Shown here: positions 36,047-43,824 of the stretch, one piece after another | How positions within the stretch are numbered: position 1 is the first letter of the stretch | Layout of the letters: each line of letters starts with the position of its first letter | NCBI GenBank assembly: GCA_947463445.1 | Contig: CANHRS010000015.1 | Coordinates: 1-43,824 of the forward strand | Origin: Flavobacteriia bacterium | Lineage (GTDB): Bacteria; Bacteroidota; Bacteroidia; Flavobacteriales_D; Crocinitomicaceae | Reading direction: 5' to 3' | Length of the DNA: 43,824 nt | The notes under the pieces: model-generated | Told to the model about the DNA's origin: nothing | Databases searched by the model: none | Seen by the model: only the letters and a program-made list of their open reading frames with translations | Made by a program: the position numbers and the translations under genes

Positions 36047-37504
36047 TCACGTACCACAATACGTTCTATAATCCCCATCCCCTTCCAATGGTGGTTCTTG
36101 AAAATCTTCATATCCTTTCTGTGTTTCATACGGCACTTGTAACACTTTCAACAAACGATTGAACAAACCATAATCATTTAAATTCGCCGCCTGATGCAAA
36201 GTCTCTTCTACCAAATGATTTCGTGGAATGAACTTCGGATTAAACCTGTTCAACAAACTAAAAACTTCCTCCCAAGCATACATTGAAACGCGTTCTTCCC
36301 ATCGCGTATACCAAGATTGAAAATCTGCTACCCCATAGATTCCGATGTGTTCGTTCTTTGGTTTAAGCAACTGCAAAAACGTATTCGTAAAATCCGCTTT
36401 GTTTGCTTCCATCCAATGCAATAAGTCCTTGATCAGCGAATCATCTCCTTCTTGTTCTTCCAAAATCCCCAACTTGGAACACATCATCTTCGCCCAACGT
36501 TTTTCATATACTATTGGAAAGTCATTAATAACTTCTTGACACAATTTCACCGCTTCTTCTTTATCATCATGGATAATCGGAAGCAACGCACTGGCCAAAC
36601 ACGCAATGTTCCACCGGGCCATCGAAGGTTGATTACCATATGCATAGCGACTATTGCGGTCTATCGAACTAAAAACAGTCGCAGGATCATACCCATTCAT
36701 AAACGCACACGGACCATAATCAATCGTTTCGCCAGGAATACTCATATTGTCGGTATTCATGACCCCATGGATAAAACCTACACGCATCCAATCTACAATC
36801 AAATCGATTTGTTTGTCCTGCACTTTTCTCAAAAATGCTAACGGAGGATTTTCTTCCTCTGCAACTTCCGGATAATGTCTTTCGATTACATAAACACAAA
36901 ATGCACGTAATTCTTCTTTCGGTAAATACTTCGCTGCATATTGAAATGTCCCCACACGAATGTGACTCGCAGCAATACGCGTCAACACAGCCCCCTCACT
37001 TACATATTCGCGATACACTTCATCGCCTGTTCCAACAACTGCCAAACTGCGCGTAGTTGGGATTCTCAAGCCATGCATTGCTTCACTAATCATATATTCA
37101 CGTAACATAGCACTCGTGGTAGCACGACCATCACCATTACGCGAATAAGGGGTTCTACCAGCACCTTTTAGTTGGATGTCAAAGCGTTTTCCAGTTGGTG
37201 TTACGTGTTCGCCTAAAAGTATCGCGCGACCATCCCCAAGTATATTAAAATGGCCAAATTGATGTCCTGCATACGCTTGTGCAATTGGTTCAGAACCTTC
37301 TAGTACACCATTACCAGCCAAGGCTGAAATAGCATCAGAAGAAAGTTCACTAGGTAAACCTAGATCATCAGCCAAGTTTTTGTTATACAATAATAAGCGA
37401 GGCAACTCTACGTACGATGGTACTACTTTGGAATATAATTGTTGGTTAACAGTTAAATAAGAATTATTCCAGTTCCAATGTTTGTTTTCTTGTTCCATAC
37501 TCAT
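36047..37504 (-). CDS. selO: Protein adenylyltransferase SelO (YdiU)
   Basis: A 485-residue pseudokinase-fold enzyme that transfers AMP to proteins. Family blocks are YAGHQFGHFN near 78-87, FDIQLKGAGRTPYSRNGDGR near 108-127, MLREYMISEAMHGLRIPTTR near 133-152, and the metal-binding HGVMNTDNMSIPGETIDYGP near 250-269. The C-terminus ends YCGT with Cys in place of the selenocysteine seen in animals. The length is normal. ATGA overlap couples it to the upstream gene. A second Met two codons in is a possible start. Confidence 0.95.
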   Translation of the reverse strand: MSMEQENKHWNWNNSYLTVNQQLYSKVVPSYVELPRLLLYNKNLADDLGLPSELSSDAISALAGNGVLEGSEPIAQAYAGHQFGHFNILGDGRAILLGEHVTPTGKRFDIQLKGAGRTPYSRNGDGRATTSAMLREYMISEAMHGLRIPTTRSLAVVGTGDEVYREYVSEGAVLTRIAASHIRVGTFQYAAKYLPKEELRAFCVYVIERHYPEVAEEENPPLAFLRKVQDKQIDLIVDWMRVGFIHGVMNTDNMSIPGETIDYGPCAFMNGYDPATVFSSIDRNSRYAYGNQPSMARWNIACLASALLPIIHDDKEEAVKLCQEVINDFPIVYEKRWAKMMCSKLGILEEQEGDDSLIKDLLHWMEANKADFTNTFLQLLKPKNEHIGIYGVADFQSWYTRWEERVSMYAWEEVFSLLNRFNPKFIPRNHLVEETLHQAANLNDYGLFNRLLKVLQVPYETQKGYEDFQEPPLEGDGDYRTYCGT

Positions 37505-38130
37505 TTTAAATATCCCCGTTGTCTTAAGTCTTTTTGAATCGCAACAATAGCATCAGGTATCTCCCGATAATTGAGCCAATTCATATCCAAACCATGATAA
37601 ATAGCAGCATCCATCAAAGTAGGAATTTGTATCATTTCATTCACCAAATTTTCAAATAACTCTTGAAAATCAAATTGTAGATCTTCGTGTAAGCCTTTGA
37701 CTTGTGTTAAAATCTTAAAAATGCGCGCTACAACATAGGTGTTAAATTTGAATGCTTCATTTTTTGAACATACTATCAGATGCACACGATTTTTATCTAG
37801 AGACTTCGTCAACATAATCAAATTCAAATACGGATCACCATATTTATCTTTCGTAGCACTCACATGTTCATTAATCATTCCACTCATATCACGCAAGTAC
37901 ATCATTAACACTCCTGGTGAATGAAAGTAATCAAATCTTTCCTGTACTATTAACAAAATCTCATGTTCTAAATTAGTACGTAAATCCTCTACCGAACGTG
38001 TTTCAACTAACTGAAAATGTAACTGATTTACAAGCGAAATATCCTTTTTCAACAAACGTAAAAGCAACTTGTCTTTTTCTTTGCCAGGTAAACGTGCTAT
38101 AGCATCCTTGAAGTCTTGGTCAAATTTCAT
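37501..38130 (-). CDS. Hypothetical helical protein co-transcribed with selO
   Basis: A 209-residue cytoplasmic, mostly helical protein starting MKFDQDFKDAIARLPGKEKD at 38130; the longer reading from 38187 adds a hydrophobic leader that does not look like a signal peptide. It has LPGKEKDKLLLRLLKKD and QFDFQELFENLVNEM segments but no motif I recognise. It is found directly before selO with an ATGA overlap, so their functions may be linked. Confidence 0.82.
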   Translation of the reverse strand: MKFDQDFKDAIARLPGKEKDKLLLRLLKKDISLVNQLHFQLVETRSVEDLRTNLEHEILLIVQERFDYFHSPGVLMMYLRDMSGMINEHVSATKDKYGDPYLNLIMLTKSLDKNRVHLIVCSKNEAFKFNTYVVARIFKILTQVKGLHEDLQFDFQELFENLVNEMIQIPTLMDAAIYHGLDMNWLNYREIPDAIVAIQKDLRQRGYLK

Positions 38131-38239
38131 TAAATGGATTTTAAGTATCTCTAAAATTAGAAGTAATATCCCAATTTCAAAATCCAAGCTAGTTGTACTC
38201 TTTCAAAAAAATAACGTACAATCTTAACTACAAACCATA

Positions 38240-38247
38240 CAAAGATA
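38240..38247 (-). promoter_or_regulatory. Candidate -7 element of the selO operon
   Basis: On the minus strand TATCTTTG matches TAnnTTTG, about 110 bp before the start codon. No well-spaced TTG is seen. Confidence 0.4.
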
Positions 38248-38325
38248 AAGGAGTATACACAATTATTCTTAATGCTTGCAATATTGACTCACGCAATTTT
38301 AAGCACTAAAAAAGAACATTTAAAA

Positions 38326-38379
38326 TTTTATTGCTCGCGGAATCTATCCTTTTTGGTATAGATTCCGCGAGTAATAAAA
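38326..38379. other. Long hairpin (22-bp arms) between divergent genes
   Basis: TTTTATTGCTCGCGGAATCT plus AT (38326-38347) and ATAGATTCCGCGAGTAATAA plus AA (38358-38379) are complementary over 22 bp with one G-T wobble, around a 10-base loop. The arms have a terminator-like shape in both directions. They sit in the 429-bp gap between two divergent genes, where no known transcript should end. The rest of that gap holds only the two candidate promoters listed. Confidence 0.85.
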
Positions 38380-38532
38380 CAAATTATCTTCAGAAAATAA
38401 TTAACTAATCAAGTCACACCTTTACTTGCTTGTCAAATGAAAAACGAAGGTAAATAATCCGTGATTTCTTAATGATTTATTCAGTCGCTATAACCTGAGG
38501 CAAATTAAGAAACTAAAATTGAAAAATTACAC

Positions 38533-38540
38533 TAATTTTG
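38533..38540 (+). promoter_or_regulatory. -7 element of the Fur-family gene
   Basis: TAATTTTG matches TAnnTTTG, 20 bp before the ATG. The nearest TTG (38519) is only 11 bp upstream, so the -33 part is not clear. Confidence 0.5.
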
Positions 38541-38559
38541 AATTCTTAATCTTTTATTG

Positions 38560-38946
38560 ATGCAAAAAAAAACACGTAACACCACCGCCAAACAAGAAAT
38601 CTTAAAATTGATTGCTAACGCAGGGCAAGCGCTTTCGCATGTAGAAATCCAACAACAATTAAACAACCTCTGCGACCGTGTTACCATCTACCGTGTTTTG
38701 AACCGCTTAGTAGAAGAACAAAAAATTCATAAAATCGTAAACACTGACGGAGTTGTAAACTATGCCGCTTGCCACGACTGTGAACATCACCACCATAACG
38801 ACAACCACGTACATTTCAGTTGTACCATTTGTAAATCCGTAACCTGCCTCGATAACATCATCCCAACATTTCAACTTCCAGCTGATTACCAAATGCAAGA
38901 AATGAATTTTATGATTGCTGGTATCTGTCCAAATTGCAAGGCATAA
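38560..38946 (+). CDS. Fur-family repressor, probably Zur
   Basis: A 128-residue Fur-family protein. Winged HTH (SHVEIQQQLNNLCDRVTIYRVLNRL, about 27-51), then a dimer domain with CHDCEHHHHNDNHVHFSC, a His-rich metal-sensing site, and two structural CxxC pairs (CTIC and CPNC). The ATG at 38560 is preferred to the TTG at 38557. The family includes Fur, Zur and PerR. The neighbouring COG0523 GTPase and receptor, with matching inverted repeats in their promoters, make Zur most likely (inference). Confidence 0.9.
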   Translation: MQKKTRNTTAKQEILKLIANAGQALSHVEIQQQLNNLCDRVTIYRVLNRLVEEQKIHKIVNTDGVVNYAACHDCEHHHHNDNHVHFSCTICKSVTCLDNIIPTFQLPADYQMQEMNFMIAGICPNCKA

Positions 38947-38947
38947 A

Positions 38948-38973
38948 AAAGGACCATCTTTCGATGATCCTTT
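38948..38973 (-). terminator. Terminator between the Fur-family gene and the zinc-type operon
   Basis: AAAGGACCATC and GATGATCCTTT form an 11-bp stem with one mismatch around TTTC. On the minus strand it runs into TTTTTT, so it mainly ends the lipoprotein/GTPase operon; it may also serve the convergent Fur-family gene. Confidence 0.75.
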
Positions 38974-38998
38974 CTACCCTAAAACATAAAAAAATCTA

Positions 38999-39559
38999 CT
39001 ATTTTACGTTTACTTGAAAGTCTATATCAACATCCGTATCACCAGTTGCTGAAGTACCATCTTTCTTACCTGGTTGGTGCATTAATTTTACTTTTACTTT
39101 TCCAGAACCAGCATTGGTTGTTGTCCAAGTAGATTTCAATCCTAAATTTTTACCGTTACCATCTTTATCGGTAATTGCAACATTTACCAAACCTGTTGGA
39201 TTACTTGAATAAAAGAATAAATGATCATTTGCTTCTGCCAACACTTCGTTAGAGATCGTTTCAGCTGGTGTTTTACTCTTATCTAATAAAGTTACTTCAA
39301 CATTGTAAGTACTATTCTTTAATAAATGAATGGTTTCAAATTGTGTTGGTGCATTTCCGCCATCTCCATCTGGATCATTAAAGGTTACAACAAACGTAGT
39401 GTCCGGTCCCAAAGAACCCTTACCTGAAAATTTTAATTCCACAGTAGTAATTAATTCTCCTTCATCATCGTGACCATGATCCTCCTTTTTACAACTTACA
39501 ACCACCAAACTCAAGGCACCTAACGCCAACATAAACGGTTTAAACATTCTTCTTTTCAT
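38999..39559 (-). CDS. Lipoprotein with an acidic/His-rich metal-binding start
   Basis: A 186-residue predicted lipoprotein. The lipobox VVVSC gives Cys23, followed by KKEDHGHDDEGE, a likely metal-binding stretch. The body is a beta-rich domain (ITTVELKFSGKGSL, FNDPDGDGGNAPT, IHLLKNSTYNVEVTLLDKS) of the type annotated in Bacteroidota as a periplasmic-binding-fold-like protein. It is regularly found next to TonB receptors for metals. It starts 12 bp after the GTPase gene on the same strand, so it should share its promoter. Confidence 0.82.
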   Translation of the reverse strand: MKRRMFKPFMLALGALSLVVVSCKKEDHGHDDEGELITTVELKFSGKGSLGPDTTFVVTFNDPDGDGGNAPTQFETIHLLKNSTYNVEVTLLDKSKTPAETISNEVLAEANDHLFFYSSNPTGLVNVAITDKDGNGKNLGLKSTWTTTNAGSGKVKVKLMHQPGKKDGTSATGDTDVDIDFQVNVK

Positions 39560-39571
39560 CGCTATTTTATT

Positions 39572-40810
39572 TTATTTATTAAACATTTGTACTGCTTTTA
39601 ATTCACATGCTGCCACAGGTATAGGCCACTTATCTTCAGACTCAAACAATCCTGTTTTCATCAAAACGATTTCATCAGGTGTACATAAACACGACTCTAA
39701 TTGTTTACGAATCAATGCTTCATCCATTTCCTGACCAATAAATACAATCTCATTATTTCGGTCACCAAATTCTTTAGTCCAATTCGATTCGATCATATCT
39801 TGATTATCCACAAAAGATGCATATTGTATACGTTCCTCAAACGGCATACTTGACCACCAAACACCCGCACTTTCCGCACGCAATGATCCTCCAGCTTGAC
39901 CCCAATTAATTGCTTGCTGTGGACGACTAGCAATCCAAAATAATCCTTTACTTCGTATAATATTTGCAGGAAATTCAAAATTTACATACTGCCAAAAACG
40001 TGCTGGATGAAATGGTCTTGTTTCTCGATATACAAAAGAATTGATACCATACGTTTCAGTTTCAGGAACGTGCTCACCCTCCAACTCTTTTATCCATCCA
40101 GCGCTAGCTTCTGCTTCTTCATAATTGAATAATCCTGTGTGCATTATTTCTTTTAATGGAACGTTACCAAAGGTTGACTCCAATATCTTTGCGCCGGGAT
40201 TTAATCGTGTTAACATACCTCGCAATACCTGTAAATCAGCAGTAGAAATCAAATCTACTTTATTGATGATAATTACATTCGCAAACTCAATTTGATCCGT
40301 CAAGAGGTTCACCACTGTGCGATAATCATCCTCGCTTTCTGTTAAGGATAGGTCTTGCAATGTGCCAGAACTACCAAAATCTTTAAAGAAATTAAAACCA
40401 TCCACAACCGTAATCATACAATCGATATAACTGAATCGACTCAAATCTATATTTTCCTCCTCGTTTACAAACGTAAAGGTTTGTGCAACGGGTATCGGTT
40501 CACTAATACCTGTACTTTCTATCAATAAATAATCAAAGCGATTTTCAGATGCTAAACGCTCTACTTCTAACATCAAATCTTCACGAAGGGTGCAACAAAT
40601 ACAACCATTACTCATCTCTACTAACTTCTCTTCTGTACGCGATATAGTTCCCTCCTGTGCTACTAAACGTGCATCCACGTTAACTTCACTCATGTCATTC
40701 ACAATAACCGCTACTTTCAAACCCTCTTTATTATGAAGAATATGATTCAATAAAGATGTTTTTCCAGCACCCAAAAATCCACTTAATACTGTAACAGGTA
40801 ATTTTTTCAT
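39572..40810 (-). CDS. COG0523 GTPase, putative zinc metallochaperone
   Basis: A 412-residue G3E-family GTPase. The start at 40810 gives [20 protein letters not shown], with the Walker A at residues 11-19. The metal-binding CxCC motif is NGCICC (Cys70, Cys72, Cys73), with the switch residues ESTGISEP after it and NKVDL for guanine. A CobW C-terminal domain follows (HPARFWQYV). Enzymes of this group deliver zinc to proteins when zinc is short. The promoter shows two candidate Zur boxes. The lipoprotein gene follows. Confidence 0.93.
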   Translation of the reverse strand: MKKLPVTVLSGFLGAGKTSLLNHILHNKEGLKVAVIVNDMSEVNVDARLVAQEGTISRTEEKLVEMSNGCICCTLREDLMLEVERLASENRFDYLLIESTGISEPIPVAQTFTFVNEEENIDLSRFSYIDCMITVVDGFNFFKDFGSSGTLQDLSLTESEDDYRTVVNLLTDQIEFANVIIINKVDLISTADLQVLRGMLTRLNPGAKILESTFGNVPLKEIMHTGLFNYEEAEASAGWIKELEGEHVPETETYGINSFVYRETRPFHPARFWQYVNFEFPANIIRSKGLFWIASRPQQAINWGQAGGSLRAESAGVWWSSMPFEERIQYASFVDNQDMIESNWTKEFGDRNNEIVFIGQEMDEALIRKQLESCLCTPDEIVLMKTGLFESEDKWPIPVAACELKAVQMFNK

Positions 40811-40815
40811 ATTAA

Positions 40816-40868
40816 TGCAATTATGTTGCAAATATAATAAAACTTCTTATTAACGCAATATTGTTGCA
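40816..40868 (-). promoter_or_regulatory. Promoter of the GTPase operon with two candidate Zur boxes
   Basis: On the minus strand TTG (40858-40856), 19 bp, then TATATTTG (40836-40829) is a full promoter. Inverted repeats TGCAATTATGTTGCA (40816-40830) and CGCAATATTGTTGCA (40854-40868), given on the plus strand, cover the -7/start and the -33 element respectively. Their form YGCAATnnnGTTGCA also occurs at 43247. Confidence 0.75.
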
Positions 40869-40869
40869 A

Positions 40870-43206
40870 TTAAAATCGATACTTCAAGCGTAATGAAATA
40901 TTCCTTCCCATTGCATCCGTAAAATATCGAAAACGATCCATGTAATCCCGATAACGGGTATTCAATAAATTAGTGACTTGTAAACCAATTTCAGCATGGT
41001 TTCTACCCATTCGAAAATGGGTTGCAATATGCAAACTCGTCAACCAATATGCACTTGGTGGATCCACAAAATCACTACCTGCCGGAACACGATGCTGTTT
41101 TGCTACATACTGTATGGATGGACCAATATAGATATGCTTCAAACGTTGGTTATGGTCCCAATGAAATCCAAACTCTGTTTCAATGCGGTCTGATGGCATT
41201 AGTATCAACCAATTATTAGCACGTTGATTCCAAGCACGCAACATAGAACCTTTCACCTTCCATTCCAACCAATGGGTAAAATGATAAGAAGTATATACAT
41301 CTACCCCGCGCAATATCGCATCTGTTTGTGTATAATTAAATCCAGGAAAAGCGCCACGGATAGTCAAAACTGGTGTTGGGGTAGGCTGACGATAAATAAA
41401 TCCTTGAATATAATTGTAATACGGACTAACCTCAATATGCAAATCTTCATTCGGTGTATATAATCCTGTAAATGTTGCAACATACGCTTGTTCTACTTTC
41501 AACGCTGAATTACCATATTCAACTGCTGCTGCACCATGATGTAAACCATTACTATATAATTCATTGACAGATGGTGCACGCCAAGCAGTTCCTAAATTAA
41601 GCATATACTTCCAAGTGGTATCAACAGTATAATTCGCTCCAATACTTGCACTTGCCTGTTCAAATGGATGACTTGTTTTGAAAAGTATCGGAGTATTACT
41701 TACATTTTTTTTAGTTTGATACACGGAAAGTTGTTTTAGATCATACCGCAAACCCGCCTCAATTTCCCAACGCTTATATTGCCAATTTTCGAGAATAAAA
41801 AAACCAAGCCCAAAATTATCAAAATTTGGAATCAACATTCTACCACGATACGTATTTAGTTGGTGCATACCCTGTATACCAACTGTTCCTTTAAATCCAT
41901 TTCTACGTGCATGCGACCAATGGAGATCCAAAGTATAGGTAGTTAAATGAAATGCTAAATCTGGTCTGTTTTTAGCTGCTAAATCATCATTCAATGGACG
42001 ATGCTTATCATATTCATACCGCCAATTGTATTGTCGTGCAAAAACCATACTAAATTTTCCAAGCCTTCTTGTTGTCACATAAAATTTAGACTTAAATAAC
42101 TCATGTTCTACATGCTGGTATGGTCGATTAATACGATAAGTAAATGCAGATGTCTCTAATGGTACTTTACTATCAAAGGCACGTTGCAAATCCGTTAAAT
42201 TACCGATATGGGATGCGCCAAAAATACCCAACGTGGTATTAAATTGACTATAAAATAATTCAGCACCATAATTCTTTTTTTTCCAACCCAATTCATACGA
42301 AAAATTATATTCTTTCACACCTGTATTTATCATCAAATAATCTGGCGCTGCAATAGTCCCATTTTGTTTCAAAGTTCCTTGAACACGCCAATAAAAAGCT
42401 GGTACTCGCTTAAATTTTCCCTCTAAAAAGGAAGCAACAGTTCCACCCCTACCATTCGAATTACCGACAACATTAACTTCCCCACCTAATTTGACACTAT
42501 CTGGTAGGGTTTTCGTATCGATTAATATAACCCCAGCAATGGCATCCGATCCATACATAATACTATTTGCTCCTTTTACCACCGAAATTTTATCCGCGAT
42601 AAATGGATCTATCTCTGGTGCATGCTCACTACCCCATTGTTGGCCTTCCTGACGAATGCCATTATTCAAAATCAACACACGATTACTATGCATACCATGT
42701 ATAACTGGCTTTGAAACTGAATTCCCAGTATTCAATGTACTAACACCAGGAATGGATTTTACAATGTCTCCTAAAGTGGTTCCACGATTTTTCTCTAATT
42801 CATCCCCGAAAAGTAAAGAGGCGTGTAAAGTAGATAATTTATCCTTTGGTTTACTTAATGTAGAAATCTTAACTTCTGCTAACTCTTTTAAATGTACCTC
42901 AATTTTAAAATTGTACACAACATTATCCTGTACATCAAACATTTTTACAATGGGTTTATAGCCATCGCGGTTGGAACAAACAACAGTAAATCTGCCAGGA
43001 CAAAGTGACGAAAATTGAAAACGACCCAAACTATCTGTTTCCACTTTCTTATTTAATTCTTTAATGTAAATTTCAATAGCAGAAATAGGTGCATCGTTGT
43101 GTATATCCGAAACGATACCACTTAAACTATAGGTGCACACTTGTCCAATAGAATTCCCTGAGAGAAAAAGAAAAAATACCACAAGTAGTATATACATATT
43201 CTTCAT
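40870..43206 (-). CDS. TonB-dependent receptor, putative zinc receptor
   Basis: A 778-residue outer-membrane receptor. The start at 43206 gives a signal peptide ending GNSIGQ. Carboxypeptidase-regulatory-like domain (about 24-105), plug with STLNTGNSVSKPVIHGMHSN and VVKGANSIMYGSDAIAGV, and a barrel rich in His/Tyr in the loops (QQWGSEHAPEIDP, LHHGAAAVEYGN), ending GRNISLRLKYRF. The plug segment NNGIRQEGQQWGSEHAPEID is of the ZnuD-like kind. Together with the candidate Zur boxes and the COG0523 gene this suggests zinc uptake. Confidence 0.92.
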   Translation of the reverse strand: MKNMYILLVVFFLFLSGNSIGQVCTYSLSGIVSDIHNDAPISAIEIYIKELNKKVETDSLGRFQFSSLCPGRFTVVCSNRDGYKPIVKMFDVQDNVVYNFKIEVHLKELAEVKISTLSKPKDKLSTLHASLLFGDELEKNRGTTLGDIVKSIPGVSTLNTGNSVSKPVIHGMHSNRVLILNNGIRQEGQQWGSEHAPEIDPFIADKISVVKGANSIMYGSDAIAGVILIDTKTLPDSVKLGGEVNVVGNSNGRGGTVASFLEGKFKRVPAFYWRVQGTLKQNGTIAAPDYLMINTGVKEYNFSYELGWKKKNYGAELFYSQFNTTLGIFGASHIGNLTDLQRAFDSKVPLETSAFTYRINRPYQHVEHELFKSKFYVTTRRLGKFSMVFARQYNWRYEYDKHRPLNDDLAAKNRPDLAFHLTTYTLDLHWSHARRNGFKGTVGIQGMHQLNTYRGRMLIPNFDNFGLGFFILENWQYKRWEIEAGLRYDLKQLSVYQTKKNVSNTPILFKTSHPFEQASASIGANYTVDTTWKYMLNLGTAWRAPSVNELYSNGLHHGAAAVEYGNSALKVEQAYVATFTGLYTPNEDLHIEVSPYYNYIQGFIYRQPTPTPVLTIRGAFPGFNYTQTDAILRGVDVYTSYHFTHWLEWKVKGSMLRAWNQRANNWLILMPSDRIETEFGFHWDHNQRLKHIYIGPSIQYVAKQHRVPAGSDFVDPPSAYWLTSLHIATHFRMGRNHAEIGLQVTNLLNTRYRDYMDRFRYFTDAMGRNISLRLKYRF

Positions 43207-43246
43207 ACCCCAAAAATACAAAATACAGCAGAATAAAATTTAAAAA

Positions 43247-43261
43247 CGCAATAAAGTTGCA
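43247..43261. promoter_or_regulatory. Candidate Zur box upstream of the zinc-type TonB receptor
   Basis: CGCAATAAAGTTGCA has the same YGCAATnnnGTTGCA form as the two boxes before the GTPase gene. It lies 41-55 bp before the receptor start, over the likely -33 TTG (43251-43249, minus strand). A downstream -7 is less clear: TATTTTTG at 43218-43211 is too far from that TTG. Confidence 0.6.
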
Positions 43262-43270
43262 ATAATAAAA

Positions 43271-43297
43271 AAGCTGTCCCAATAAATGGAACAGCTT
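43271..43297 (-). terminator. Terminator after the OmpA-family gene
   Basis: AAGCTGTCCC and GGAACAGCTT form a 10-bp stem with one mismatch around AATAAAT. On the minus strand it is followed by TTTTTTATTATT. It separates the OmpA-family gene from the TonB-receptor promoter. Confidence 0.85.
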
Positions 43298-43354
43298 AAA
43301 CGAAATCTAACTACTAACTATAAGTTAAGAAAATAGAAAATCCTTAATCACTAA

Positions 43355-43824
43355 CTAGAAACGAATTTTCTTTATCACAAATTCTGTTCTACGATTTTGT
43401 TGGTGTTGTTCATCCGAACATTCTACCGCTTGATCGCCTTCACAAGCACATTTGTTAACCAAGCGACTTTCACCATACCCTTTTCCATACAAACGGTCGT
43501 CTGCAATCCCATGATCAACTAGATACTGCATGGAAGATTTTGCTCTACGATCGGATAAATCAGCATTAAAGCTTTCGCTGCCTCTACAATCCGTATGCGA
43601 ACCTAATTCAATCACAATTTCTGGATAGCGTTTCAAAATTTTAACAATTTTATCTAATTCTTTTGCAGCATCTGGGCGTATCGCGTGTTTATTATAATCA
43701 AAATAGATTGGATTAATTTTAATTGCTTTACCAATTTCTAAACCAACTTCTAACTTATACATCGAAATTGTATTTTCTGGCAATAGAGGAAGTAGACCTG
43801 AACTGTCTATAACTTTAGTGATAA
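43355..43824 (-). CDS. OmpA-family protein, 5' end outside the window
   Basis: The visible 3' part codes for about 155 residues and stays open to the window edge, so the start lies further right; the internal Met or TTG codons are not the true start. The OmpA C-terminal peptidoglycan-binding domain is clear: INPIYFDYNKHAIRPDAAKE, VIELGSHTDCRGSESFNADL, SDRRAKSSMQYLVDHGI, QNRRTEFVIKKIRF. In Bacteroidota such domains often end large PD40/carboxypeptidase-like proteins linked to T9SS or gliding, but the rest is not seen here. Confidence 0.9.
   Translation of the reverse strand, partial: ITKVIDSSGLLPLLPENTISMYKLEVGLEIGKAIKINPIYFDYNKHAIRPDAAKELDKIVKILKRYPEIVIELGSHTDCRGSESFNADLSDRRAKSSMQYLVDHGIADDRLYGKGYGESRLVNKCACEGDQAVECSDEQHQQNRRTEFVIKKIRF

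Noticed and set aside
36452-36841. 129-codon open frame antisense to selO
   Set aside because: Shadow of the conserved selO coding sequence.
38279-38295. Fourth candidate Zur box in the Fur-family gene's upstream region
   Set aside because: TGCAATATTGACTCA keeps only the left half of the motif, so autoregulation through this box is not supported.

Overview
The window is AT-rich DNA from a member of the Bacteroidota. The evidence is: three SusC/FecA-style TonB-dependent receptors with N-terminal carboxypeptidase-regulatory-like domains, a secreted protein ending in a type IX secretion (T9SS) C-terminal domain, many SPII lipoproteins with Cys-Lys-Lys-type mature ends, an OmpA/PD40-type protein, and repeated promoters of the Bacteroidota form TTG-N19-21-TAnnTTTG. 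Genus cannot be told from the sequence. No rRNA, tRNA, CRISPR array or transposase is visible.

Region 1 (1-6.9 kb) is an accessory zone. It starts with a decayed mazEF fragment, followed by an operon of SDR oxidoreductase, membrane protein and AraC regulator. After this comes a run of mostly one-gene units, all on the + strand: MazEF toxin-antitoxin, NAD(P)-binding protein, Fic protein, an outer-membrane-like protein and a small protein. The units are separated by five copies of one roughly 80-115 bp intergenic repeat whose 3' half folds into a hairpin. This looks like a gene-cassette array without a visible recombinase and is the least explained part of the window.

Region 2 (7-16.8 kb) holds a SOUL haem-binding protein, a TetR-like/ABC1-kinase pair, a divergent oxyR/katG pair in which KatG carries a signal peptide, three small secreted proteins (one built of 18-residue tandem repeats), and a GNAT-nitrilase fusion.

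Region 3 (16.9-33.9 kb) begins with a large T9SS-exported protein that joins an esterase-like phytase domain to a PhoX-like domain. A metal/redox cluster follows: MauG-type dihaem peroxidase, small cytochrome c, DUF4856 lipoprotein, imelysin-like lipoprotein, HTTM membrane protein and TonB receptor. Then come a methyltransferase, a cytochrome P460 and a DtxR-family repressor divergent from a second TonB receptor. That receptor's promoter carries a near-consensus DtxR/IdeR iron box between its -33 and -7 elements. A decayed copy of the receptor's 3' end lies just downstream.

Region 4 (33.9-43.8 kb) has an AT-rich HExxH metalloprotease-like lipoprotein pair, SelO with a partner gene, a Fur-family (probably Zur) regulator, and a zinc-type set: lipoprotein, COG0523 GTPase and TonB receptor. 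Three copies of a 15-bp inverted repeat sit at the promoters of this last set and form a candidate Zur regulon. A 5'-truncated OmpA-family gene runs off the right end.
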